This document shows, one piece after another, positions 32,954 through 38,724 of a DNA stretch of 38,724 nt. The notes below the pieces were generated by a model. It saw nothing but the letters and a program-made list of their open reading frames with translations, did no database searches and was not told where the DNA came from. Position numbers and translations under genes: made by a program. The stretch is from Eubacteriales bacterium (lineage in GTDB: Bacteria; Bacillota; Clostridia; Oscillospirales; Acutalibacteraceae), in assembly GCA_030533225.1 (NCBI GenBank), contig JAUNJO010000011.1, forward strand, positions 1 through 38,724, written 5' to 3'. Position 1 is the stretch's first letter. Each line of letters starts with the position of its first letter.

Positions 32954-33331
32954 TTATTTCTGCGTTGCGTCCGGGCAAATGACGATTACATCCCCGTTTG
33001 CAAGTTTGGTCTGTACATATCCATCGTCTTTTGGGTACTTGCTCTCATCATATTCATCCTTACCGATGTAAAGCACACCGTCACCCAAAGAATCCGCATA
33101 CGCTTTGCAAAGCTCGGTGCTCAGTTTTTCCTCGTCGATTTCCCCCGTGTACTTTTCACGGACAAAGTTATCCACAGAGGAGAGATTGCCGTACATCGCC
33201 TGTTTCTCCGAAAGATTCTTCAGACGCTTATTTGTAACGGCATTCGAGATAAGAAACGCACAAGAAAAGGCAAGGGCAGCCGCCAAAAGCGCCGCTGCCA
33301 CGGCAATGGGAAGTGAAACCTTTTTTGTCAT
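32954..33331 (-). CDS. Membrane-anchored protein resembling the N-terminus of a CtpB-type protease
   Basis: A 125-residue protein with one N-terminal membrane segment (SLPIAVAAALLAAALAFSCA) followed by a helical region (LSSVDNFVREKYTGEIDEEK, LCKAYADSLGDGVLYIGKDE). This part has the wording of the start of S41 C-terminal processing peptidases (helices before the PDZ domain: KLCKAYADSLGD), but the PDZ and protease domains are absent; a terminator follows the stop. In Firmicutes the ftsE-ftsX-M23 hydrolase genes are often followed by ctpB, which is the place this gene occupies. AAGGAGG precedes the ATG. It is either a relic or a shortened partner. Confidence 0.65.
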   Translation of the reverse strand: MTKKVSLPIAVAAALLAAALAFSCAFLISNAVTNKRLKNLSEKQAMYGNLSSVDNFVREKYTGEIDEEKLSTELCKAYADSLGDGVLYIGKDEYDESKYPKDDGYVQTKLANGDVIVICPDATQK

Positions 33332-33346
33332 GGTACTGCCTCCTTA

Positions 33347-34549
33347 TTAATACTCATCCAAGGGGTTATACTTAGTGCCGTAGTATCTCGCTTCAAAATG
33401 AAGGTGAGGTCCTGTTGAATAGCCTGTTGAACCGCCGTAACCGATAACCTGACCGGCTGAAACGGACTGTCCGGCATAGACCGAAGCAGAGGTAAGGTGA
33501 GCGTAAATAGTCGCTTTTCCGTTGCCGTGGTCAATCCACACATAGTTGCCCCAACCGCCGTTACATCCGCAGGAACCGTACTTGCCCCAGTTGTGAGAGC
33601 AGTAGTTGTAGCTGTCTATAACAGTACCCGAAGCCGCCGCAACAACGGTGCATCCCATGAAGCCCGAGCCTGCAATATCAATTCCGCCGTGATAGTAAGA
33701 GCCTCGGTCCTCGCAGTAGTAGGAGGTTATGTAGTGATGAGCAGGCACCGGCCAAACCCATCCGCCGCCGGCAGGAGGAGTTACTCCGCCCGAATCTCCG
33801 TTTGAGGAGCCGTTGTCGGGCTTCTCAAGGCTTGCGTAGTAGTCCTGAATCTTCTGCTCATTTTCGCTTTGTGAAGCCTCGATAGAGTCAAGCATAACTG
33901 CCGCCTCGTCCTGCTGACCGAAGAGAGTGGCAAGTTCGGATTCGTGCTTTTCAAGAAGGGAGTTAAGCTCTGTCTGTTTTTCCTCCAAAGCCTCATGCTC
34001 AACCTCAAGGGCTTCCTTGTCGGCACTGAGCAATTCAACCTCCTCATTGATGCCGTCCATTTGAACCTCGATATCGTCAATAAGTTCGGAATCCTTCCTG
34101 TTCATACTTGAAAGAAGCTGAAGCTTGTCCACAACATCGTTAAAATCGCTTGCGCCTAAGATAATTTCAATGGCGGTAACATCGCCCGACATATAAATAG
34201 CGCGGAGCCTCTGACGGAAAAGGTCCATATTTTCGTCGGCCTCATCCTGCAAAGCTTCTATTTCGCTTGTTTTTTCGGAAATCTTTGTTTCATATTCGGA
34301 AATTTTGGAACGGCTGAGGGCAACATCCTCGTTTGCAACCGCAACCTTTGCCGCAACAGCGTCAACATACTCCTGCTGTTTGTCGATATCGTCCTGCAGG
34401 GAGTCGATAAGGGCCTGGTACTCCTGTGCTTCCTGATCGAGCCTTGACTGTTCGCTTTGCAGTTCGCTCAAGGTGTCCGCAACAACCGCATAAGTTGAGC
34501 TCAGCACCAAAATTGCCGTTATGACTATACATAATATTTTCTTTAGCAT
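33347..34549 (-). CDS. M23 peptidoglycan hydrolase of the FtsEX system (EnvC/PcsB-like)
   Basis: A 400-residue secreted protein. The ATG at 34549 has GAGGTGA upstream; an ATG eight codons earlier overlaps the ftsX stop. A signal peptide (ILCIVITAILVLSSTYAVVA) is followed by a long coiled coil of about 200 residues (LSELQSEQSRLDQEAQEYQA, EIEALQDEADENMD), a linker rich in G and P, and a C-terminal M23 (LytM) domain with HGGID (about H287, D291) and HLHF (about H382, H384), the zinc ligands. A cysteine-rich insertion (YCSHNWGKYGSCGCNGG) lies inside it. FtsEX activates such coiled-coil hydrolases at the division site. It is the third gene of the operon. Confidence 0.93.
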   Translation of the reverse strand: MLKKILCIVITAILVLSSTYAVVADTLSELQSEQSRLDQEAQEYQALIDSLQDDIDKQQEYVDAVAAKVAVANEDVALSRSKISEYETKISEKTSEIEALQDEADENMDLFRQRLRAIYMSGDVTAIEIILGASDFNDVVDKLQLLSSMNRKDSELIDDIEVQMDGINEEVELLSADKEALEVEHEALEEKQTELNSLLEKHESELATLFGQQDEAAVMLDSIEASQSENEQKIQDYYASLEKPDNGSSNGDSGGVTPPAGGGWVWPVPAHHYITSYYCEDRGSYYHGGIDIAGSGFMGCTVVAAASGTVIDSYNYCSHNWGKYGSCGCNGGWGNYVWIDHGNGKATIYAHLTSASVYAGQSVSAGQVIGYGGSTGYSTGPHLHFEARYYGTKYNPLDEY

Positions 34550-34572
34550 AAAAGTCACCTCTATTACCTGCA

Positions 34573-35478
34573 TTACCAGCCGAGAAGTTCATTTCCCTCT
34601 TTTCTCAAGTATCTGCTGATAGAAATCATACTGCCCAAAGCACCGATAAGCATACCTGCAAGGATAAATATGAGGCTTGCCCAAATGCCTACCTGACTGT
34701 AGGGCACAAAGTTAAACTGTGCAATGTTCTGCACGGTTTTCATAATAATATCATAAAGGAAAACAAGGAGCACAGAGGTCACCACACCGGAGATAAGTCC
34801 GATAGTCATACCCTCAATCACAAAGGGAATTCGCACAAAGGTGTCGGTAGCACCTACGGATTTCATAATGCTGATTTCGAATCGGCGTGCGTACATTGTC
34901 ATCCTGATAGTATTAGAAATGATAAACACCGAAACAATAACCAAAGCAAGCACAATCCAGAAGCTCAGGGTATTGACAAGACTCTGCAAGCTTGTGAGTT
35001 TTTCGGCAATATCCTTGGTATCGCGGACCGAATCAACTCCGTCAACGCCCAAAATTAAGCCGATTGTTTCATCGTAACGGGCAAGGTCGGTCATGGTTAC
35101 ATCCACCGCATGAGGCAGAGGATTTCCCTCTCCGATAAGCTGGTTAAAGATGTCCTCTCTGAGGGTATCTTGGTAGTCCTTAATGGCCTCGTCCTTAGAG
35201 ATAAACTCGGTTTTTTCCACATTCGGCAGATGGGCGATGTCCTGCTCCACAAACTTGGCTTCCTCATCCAAAATGTCCAAATCAAGAAAAACTCTGGTTA
35301 CATTTGTGCCGCCCACCTTGTCCACTGCGTTAGAAACATTGAGGGACAAAAGGGATGCAGCTCCTGTGAGCAAAAGGCATGAGATAAGCACACCCACAGA
35401 GGCTATGCTCATCATACGGTTTGTCCAAATACTCTTAATGCCTTCTTTTAATAAATATCCAAATCCACTGAACTTCAT
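34573..35478 (-). CDS. ftsX: Cell division ABC transporter permease FtsX
   Basis: A 301-residue membrane protein: a membrane segment near the N-terminus (MMSIASVGVLISCLLLTGAA), a large extracellular loop (residues 50-170, including EFISKDEAIKDYQDTL) and three more membrane segments (FWIVLALVIVSVFIISNTIR, MTIGLISGVVTSVLLVFLYD, WASLIFILAGMLIGALGSMI). This is the usual FtsX layout. The ATG follows the ftsE stop by 3 nt, with GAGGAG upstream. It transmits ATP hydrolysis by FtsE to the outside hydrolase encoded next. Confidence 0.95.
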   Translation of the reverse strand: MKFSGFGYLLKEGIKSIWTNRMMSIASVGVLISCLLLTGAASLLSLNVSNAVDKVGGTNVTRVFLDLDILDEEAKFVEQDIAHLPNVEKTEFISKDEAIKDYQDTLREDIFNQLIGEGNPLPHAVDVTMTDLARYDETIGLILGVDGVDSVRDTKDIAEKLTSLQSLVNTLSFWIVLALVIVSVFIISNTIRMTMYARRFEISIMKSVGATDTFVRIPFVIEGMTIGLISGVVTSVLLVFLYDIIMKTVQNIAQFNFVPYSQVGIWASLIFILAGMLIGALGSMISISRYLRKEGNELLGW

Positions 35479-35481
35479 AGC

Positions 35482-36174
35482 TTACTCCTCGTCTTCCTTG
35501 CTCGTCCTAATCTCCATTGTGTCCTCAACAACAACACCCTTGTCAATAGTGATAACTCGGCTGTCGAAGCTGTGTACAAGCTCATGCTCATGGGTAACAA
35601 TGAGGATAGTTGTGCCGCGCTTATTGATTTCGTGAAGAAGCTCGATAATCTCATAGCTCATTTCAGGGTCAACATTTCCTGTAGGCTCGTCGGCAATAAT
35701 CATCTGGGGGTTATTGACAAGTGCTCTGGCAAGGCCCACCCTCTGCTGTTCACCGCCCGAAAGCTCCGCAGGATAGTTGTTTGCCTTATTCTCAAGTCCA
35801 ACAAGCTCCAAAATGTAAGGAACACGCTTTTTGATTGCTCTGGGACGGGCACCGATTGCGCGCATTGCAAAGGCCACATTGTCGTAAACGGTCATTTTAT
35901 CAATGAGGCGGAAGTCCTGAAAAACTATGCCCATGGTACGGCGAAGCATAGGCACCTTCCTGCGCTTCATTTTTTCAAGGGGCATGCCGTTTACTATAAT
36001 CGAGCCCGAGGAGGGTATCTCCTCACGCATAATCAGCTTAAGAAATGTACTTTTGCCTGCACCCGATGAGCCGACAATAAAGACAAATTCGCCTTTTTCG
36101 ATAGTGAGGCTGACTTTGTTGAGGGCGTGAGTGCCGGTGCTGTAAACTTTTGAAACATTACGAAATTCTATCAT
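35482..36174 (-). CDS. ftsE: Cell division ATP-binding protein FtsE
   Basis: A 230-residue ABC ATPase with Walker A GSSGAGKST (35-43), the signature LSGGEQQR (about 138), Walker B MIIADEPTGNVDPE and the switch histidine in TILIVTHEHELV. It is the cytoplasmic part of the FtsEX complex, and the first gene of the operon ftsE-ftsX-M23 hydrolase-CtpB-like. The start ATG at 36174 follows AAAGGTAGG. No clear promoter with both boxes is visible in the 185 bp upstream. Confidence 0.96.
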   Translation of the reverse strand: MIEFRNVSKVYSTGTHALNKVSLTIEKGEFVFIVGSSGAGKSTFLKLIMREEIPSSGSIIVNGMPLEKMKRRKVPMLRRTMGIVFQDFRLIDKMTVYDNVAFAMRAIGARPRAIKKRVPYILELVGLENKANNYPAELSGGEQQRVGLARALVNNPQMIIADEPTGNVDPEMSYEIIELLHEINKRGTTILIVTHEHELVHSFDSRVITIDKGVVVEDTMEIRTSKEDEE

Positions 36175-36304
36175 ACTCTGACCTACCTTTATCTGAACAG
36201 TTTACTACACTTATGTGATAACTAACTGATAAAATCCTGCAAATTTTTGTAAGATAACGGAATACATACCAAATTTTCCCAAAAAGTCCGATATACTCAA
36301 ATCG

Positions 36305-36350
36305 CTTTGCACGAAGCCTTCATAATAAAGTTACGTACAAAGCGACTTAA
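36305..36350 (-). terminator. Probable terminator after the CdaR/PucR-like gene
   Basis: CGCTTTG and CAAAGCG form a 7-bp stem, extended by further weak pairs, with a loop of about 28 nt, followed on the minus strand by ATTTGAG. It lies between the regulator gene and ftsE. The tail is only moderately U-rich, so this is a moderate call. Confidence 0.5.
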
Positions 36351-36359
36351 AATTTAATC

Positions 36360-37445
36360 TTAGAATTTTGAGGGGCTTGCTGTCAGGTACTTCTTAACCA
36401 TAAGAGCTACCTTAAACACGATAGCATCCTCAAACTCGCGAAGGTCAAGACCTGTGAGCTTCTTGATTTTCTCAAGACGGTAAACAAGGGTGTTTCTGTG
36501 AACGAAAAGTTTTCTCGAAGTTTCGGAAACATTAAGGTTATTCTCAAAGAACTTCTGAATGGTAAAGAGTGTTTCCTGGTCAAGGCTCTCAATGGAACCG
36601 CGCTTGAACACTTCCTTTAAGAACATATCGCAAAGAGTGGTGGGAAGCTGATAGATAAGACGTGCGATACCCAAATTATCATAGCTGACAACAGTACGCT
36701 CGGTGTCGAAGACCTTACCTACCTCCAAGGCAACCTGAGCCTCCTTGAAGGAGTTAGCCAAGTCCTTGATGCCCACAGCGGCAGTACCGATACCCACACA
36801 GCAGTGAGTGTAGAACTCGCTGGAAAGAGTATCAACAATAGAACTTGCCAGCTTCTCAAGATCCTTGGTGTCAATGCCTGCTTTGATTTCCTTAACAAGA
36901 GCAATGTCGGTTTCGTTGATGTTGATAACAAAATCCTTGGTCTTGTCGGGGAAGAGATTTTGGACTATATCGTATGCACTTACATCGGTCTTGGATGTAA
37001 TCTTAATCAACATACAGACTCTTGTTACCTCACTTGAGAAGTGAAGTTCGCGAGCCTTGATATAAATATCACCGGGGAGGATATTGTCAAGGATAACATT
37101 CTTGATAAAGTTGCTTCTGTCGTACTTTTCGTCATAGTACTGCTTGATGCTTGCAAGAGAAACTGCGAGAAGCTGGACATATTTCTGAGCTATCTCGTCT
37201 GTGCCTGAAACGAAAACGGCATACTCGGCACGGGCGCTGTTGCCGAATGCCTTGTAGGTGCATCCGTTGATAACAAAAGGAACGGTAGCGCTCAAGGTTT
37301 CGGAATTGATGTTCTCCTTAACCTCGCCGATTCGACCCAGCTCCGAGCAGGCGATAACAACCGAAGTTTCGTCTACAACACCCACAACTCTGTCGATAGC
37401 ATCCTTCATCTGATGAATAATACCCTGGAACAATCTGTTTGACAT
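36360..37445 (-). CDS. CdaR/PucR-type transcriptional regulator
   Basis: A 361-residue protein with an N-terminal domain of unknown ligand (MKDAIDRVVGVVDETSVVIA, GRIGEVKENINSETLS, resembling the sugar-diacid recognition domain of CdaR), a middle GGDEF-like CdaR domain (YTHCCVGIGTAAVGIKDLA, NSFKEAQVALEVGKVF) and a C-terminal PucR-type helix-turn-helix (FFENNLNVSETSRKLFVHRN, LVYRLEKIKKLTGLDLREF). The HTH is clear; the ligand is unknown. The ATG at 37445 has GGAGGAG 4 nt upstream. It is monocistronic, with noncoding DNA on both sides. Confidence 0.88.
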   Translation of the reverse strand: MSNRLFQGIIHQMKDAIDRVVGVVDETSVVIACSELGRIGEVKENINSETLSATVPFVINGCTYKAFGNSARAEYAVFVSGTDEIAQKYVQLLAVSLASIKQYYDEKYDRSNFIKNVILDNILPGDIYIKARELHFSSEVTRVCMLIKITSKTDVSAYDIVQNLFPDKTKDFVININETDIALVKEIKAGIDTKDLEKLASSIVDTLSSEFYTHCCVGIGTAAVGIKDLANSFKEAQVALEVGKVFDTERTVVSYDNLGIARLIYQLPTTLCDMFLKEVFKRGSIESLDQETLFTIQKFFENNLNVSETSRKLFVHRNTLVYRLEKIKKLTGLDLREFEDAIVFKVALMVKKYLTASPSKF

Positions 37446-37725
37446 AAGCTCTCCTCCGTATATTTGTACAGTTTAGTCAATACCTTTGGGGAAATGATAC
37501 CAAAACACAAGTGATATCATATACATATTACACAAAAAAAATAAAAAATGCAACCTTTTTTCGAAAAAAAACTTATTTTTTTATAAAAATTGCTGAAAAT
37601 AATCCCAATCAGCTGAAAATGTCTTCGACAAAATAGGTGTTATCCCGCGGAAAACCCAAAAATGAGCAACGCTTTCCCAAATCCTGCCCCAAATCCGATG
37701 TATCTGATATATAAGGAAACAAAAC

Positions 37726-37748
37726 AGCAGCCGACAATATCGACTGCT
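37726..37748. terminator. Hairpin following the tRNA-like sequence
   Basis: AGCAG (37726-37730) pairs with CTGCT (37744-37748), with a further CGA/TCG pairing across one mismatch. It follows the CCA end of the minus-strand tRNA-like sequence, as expected of a tRNA gene terminator, and T-tracts occur on both sides. The 17 nt AAAACAGCAGCCGACAA (37721-37737) recur at the window end (38708-38724). Confidence 0.6.
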
Positions 37749-37751
37749 TTT

Positions 37752-37825
37752 TGGTTGCTTCGGTGCGATTTGAACCAACGACCTCCGCGTTAGATAAGCG
37801 GCACACTAACCTTGCTTTCCTAAAT
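37752..37825 (-). pseudogene. Degenerate tRNA-like sequence
   Basis: On the minus strand the end reads GTTGGTTCAAAT, then CGCACCGAAGCAACCA, with a T-loop (TTCAAAT) and an encoded CCA. The anticodon arm can be drawn as CCGC/GCGG with an irregular loop, and GGTTAGTGTG looks like part of a D-arm. The T-stem has two mismatches (GTTGG against CGCAC), the 5' acceptor strand (it should read TGCTTCG) is missing, and the anticodon loop is one base too long or lacks U33. It is therefore a remnant rather than a working tRNA; identity uncertain, an Arg tRNA with TCT is one possibility. It may be the duplicated tRNA end left by an integrated element. Confidence 0.4.
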
Positions 37826-37899
37826 GAAGAATAATACATTATGCTAAACACAATTTCAAATAAAAAGAAATAGCTCCTGAATAAAGTGAAAATCAGGGG

Positions 37900-38109
37900 C
37901 TATTTCTTCTTATTGCTGCGTCCTATAAAATAATCGGCAGAAACATTATACAAATCACAAAGTTTAATTAAATCCTCAATTTTCAGTTCTGCTCTGCCTG
38001 TCTCAATGTGATTATATCCTTGCTGCGATTTATTTATTGTCTTCGCAACTTTTGCTTGTGTTAAGTCAGCGTCTTCTCTTAGATCTTTCATTCGTTGTCT
38101 ATAATCCAA
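37900..38109 (-). CDS. XRE-type helix-turn-helix repressor
   Basis: A small protein of about 69 residues, essentially a single XRE/Cro domain: RMKDLREDADLTQAKVAKTI, then NKSQQGYNHIETGRAELKIE and IKLCDLYNVSADYFIG. I favour TTG at 38109 (MDYRQRMKDLRE) because AGGGG stands 9 nt upstream; the ATG at 38118 has its purine run directly against it. It is divergent from the membrane protein gene at 38214, and between the two lie two matching dyads that are probably its operators, placing it as an autoregulated repressor of the neighbour. Confidence 0.85.
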   Translation of the reverse strand: MDYRQRMKDLREDADLTQAKVAKTINKSQQGYNHIETGRAELKIEDLIKLCDLYNVSADYFIGRSNKKK

Positions 38110-38140
38110 AAAAATCATCCCCTGTATCTGGATAATAACA

Positions 38141-38186
38141 TACTCATAAATTGAGTATTGCCATTTACTCAATTTGTGAGTATAAT
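38141..38186 (+). promoter_or_regulatory. Divergent promoter with two XRE-type operators
   Basis: Two 17-bp dyads of the form TACTCA-N5-TGAGTA are present: TACTCATAAATTGAGTA (38141-38157) and TACTCAATTTGTGAGTA (38166-38182), centred 25 bp apart. On the plus strand TTGCCA (38158-38163) and TATAAT (38181-38186) are 17 nt apart, so the second dyad fills the spacer and reaches the -10, and the first abuts the -35. Binding there would block the membrane protein gene and perhaps the repressor's own gene. Confidence 0.8.
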
Positions 38187-38213
38187 TTGATAAAACTTAT
38201 AGAGGTGATTTAT

Positions 38214-38492
38214 ATGTGGTTAGTAGTCATTCCTTGGATATTAATTCTGATTGTTATTGTTGGTATTGGAGCCGGGGTTTCAAGTGCATTAAGTGTAAAT
38301 ATAATGCCATACATATCATTTGGTTGTTTAATACTTTCTATTATCTTTATAATAAGTGCTTTCAAAGCAGAAGAAGGAAATAAGGCAATACCTGTAATTA
38401 TCGCGGCAATAGCTTTTCTTTTCTTTCTTTTTACGATTGGAGCAAATGTAAGTTCCGGCGATATATTGAGTTGGGTATGGTACCATATTTAA
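38214..38492 (+). CDS. Small membrane protein (92 aa)
   Basis: A 92-residue hydrophobic protein of unrecognised family with about three membrane segments: WLVVIPWILILIVIVGIGAG, YISFGCLILSIIFIISAF and VIIAAIAFLFFLFTIGA, the second and third joined by a short polar loop (KAEEGNKAI). The ATG at 38214 has GAGGTG upstream. It is the only plus-strand gene in the window and lies under the operator-promoter at 38141-38186, divergent from the XRE gene. It could be a toxin-like, immunity or signalling membrane protein; nothing decides this. Confidence 0.75.
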   Translation: MWLVVIPWILILIVIVGIGAGVSSALSVNIMPYISFGCLILSIIFIISAFKAEEGNKAIPVIIAAIAFLFFLFTIGANVSSGDILSWVWYHI

Positions 38493-38574
38493 GATTGATT
38501 AATTTATTCCGTATGATAATAACAGCCCAACATATCCCTATTTGTTCGATTACAAAATAATGATAAAATTAGTA

Positions 38575-38636
38575 AAACCTCCTGTTGCCGTTAAGTAATG
38601 CGTCATCAAACACATTATTAATACATCAGGAGGTTT
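38575..38636. repeat. 10-bp inverted repeat with 42-nt loop near the window end
   Basis: AAACCTCCTG (38575-38584) and CAGGAGGTTT (38627-38636) are perfect inverted copies. The second arm with its flank, CAGGAGGTTTATATTT, is identical to the right arm and flank of the ftsEX terminator (32931-32946). The rest of 38493-38707 shows no gene. Confidence 0.55.
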
Positions 38637-38707
38637 ATATTTGCTAACGCTTTTTTATTATTCCTAATTGAGAAGAGGATATTCTCTATCTCAAAATGGC
38701 ACCAAAA

Positions 38708-38724
38708 AAAACAGCAGCCGACAA
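38708..38724. repeat. Second copy of the tRNA-terminator sequence, cut by the window end
   Basis: AAAACAGCAGCCGACAA at 38708-38724 is identical to 37721-37737, 987 bp away, and the match runs to the last base of the window, so it is probably longer. In the first copy this is the terminator beyond a tRNA-like sequence. Confidence 0.65.

Larger units (their letters stand above)
37446..37899. other. 454-bp region without a protein gene; contains a tRNA remnant and a terminator
   Basis: Apart from the tRNA-like sequence (37752-37825) and its terminator (37726-37748), I see AT-rich DNA with A-tracts, and a weak TTGCAT-17-TAATAT arrangement before the regulator gene (37445). Short frames crossing it look like translations of the tRNA-like sequence and are not genes. 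Confidence 0.5.

Noticed and set aside
36175..36300. A promoter for ftsE
   Set aside because: TTATCA and TAGTAA can be picked out, but the 19-nt spacing and poor match make it unreliable.
37581..37851. Two short frames on the minus strand (65 and 80 codons)
   Set aside because: One is a translation of the tRNA-like sequence (VVGSNRTEAT is a typical artefact), and neither has a ribosome site.

Overview
The window looks like a low-to-mid GC Gram-positive anaerobe of the class Clostridia (an Oscillospirales-type gut or animal-associated organism is the best guess). The evidence is a housekeeping block with Firmicutes gene order (ftsE-ftsX-M23 hydrolase, greA-lysS, a CdaR/PucR-type regulator), AGGAGG ribosome sites throughout, and a type IV secretion gene set typical of clostridial integrative conjugative elements (ICEs). 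No species call is possible from the sequence alone. Nearly everything is on the minus strand, so transcription runs from high to low coordinates.

Right part (about 29980-38724), chromosome: a small divergent pair at the edge (XRE-type repressor and a 92-aa membrane protein) shares a promoter region with two identical-type dyad operators, and a degenerate tRNA plus a repeated tRNA-type terminator lie next to it. Then come a CdaR/PucR-like regulator, the ftsE-ftsX-M23 hydrolase operon ending in a 125-aa protein resembling only the N-terminus of a CtpB-like protease, an unrecognised 276-aa gene, and greA-lysS.

Middle part (about 4440-29760), an ICE lying directly downstream of lysS. Transcription starts with small regulatory genes (DUF6462, DUF6462-DUF5348 fusion, DUF5348), a 363-aa winged-helix-like protein and a 211-aa sigma-region-4-like protein. 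A strong promoter (26879-26907) then opens the mating-pore operon: VirB2-like pilin, VirB6-like channel, VirB1-like NlpC/P60 hydrolase, PrgI/VirB3, VirB4 ATPase, DUF5697, DUF6100, a replication-relaxation-like protein, the VirD4 coupling ATPase, an S1-domain protein and a 138-aa unknown. Surface genes follow: a CAP-domain lipoprotein, a 1738-aa protein with an NlpC/P60 head, many SpaA/Cna-B stalk repeats and an IPQTG sortase signal, and a one-span membrane partner. A second unit starts at a consensus promoter (6614-6642) with a roughly 250-nt structured leader and encodes a DUF3268 zinc protein, a sigma factor, a signal peptidase and a broken zinc-binding AP2/HNH-associated-type protein. No integrase, relaxase, sortase or resistance gene is present in the window; the element must continue to the left.

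Left part (1-4440): a GC-rich, very long secreted repeat protein (DUF6273-like head, then beta-helix-like repeats), split by a one-base frameshift near 1866 and running off the window. Its promoter lies inside the ruined 3' end of the preceding ICE gene, so it looks like cargo joined to the element.

The feature that most stands out is regulatory: at least eight hairpins, most of them terminator-like, each stand just before the ribosome site of the first gene of a sub-operon. Other items of interest are the leader RNA before the DUF3268 gene, the A / A-B / B arrangement of DUF6462 and DUF5348 modules, and the dense array of palindromes and helically phased repeats between lysS and the first ICE gene.
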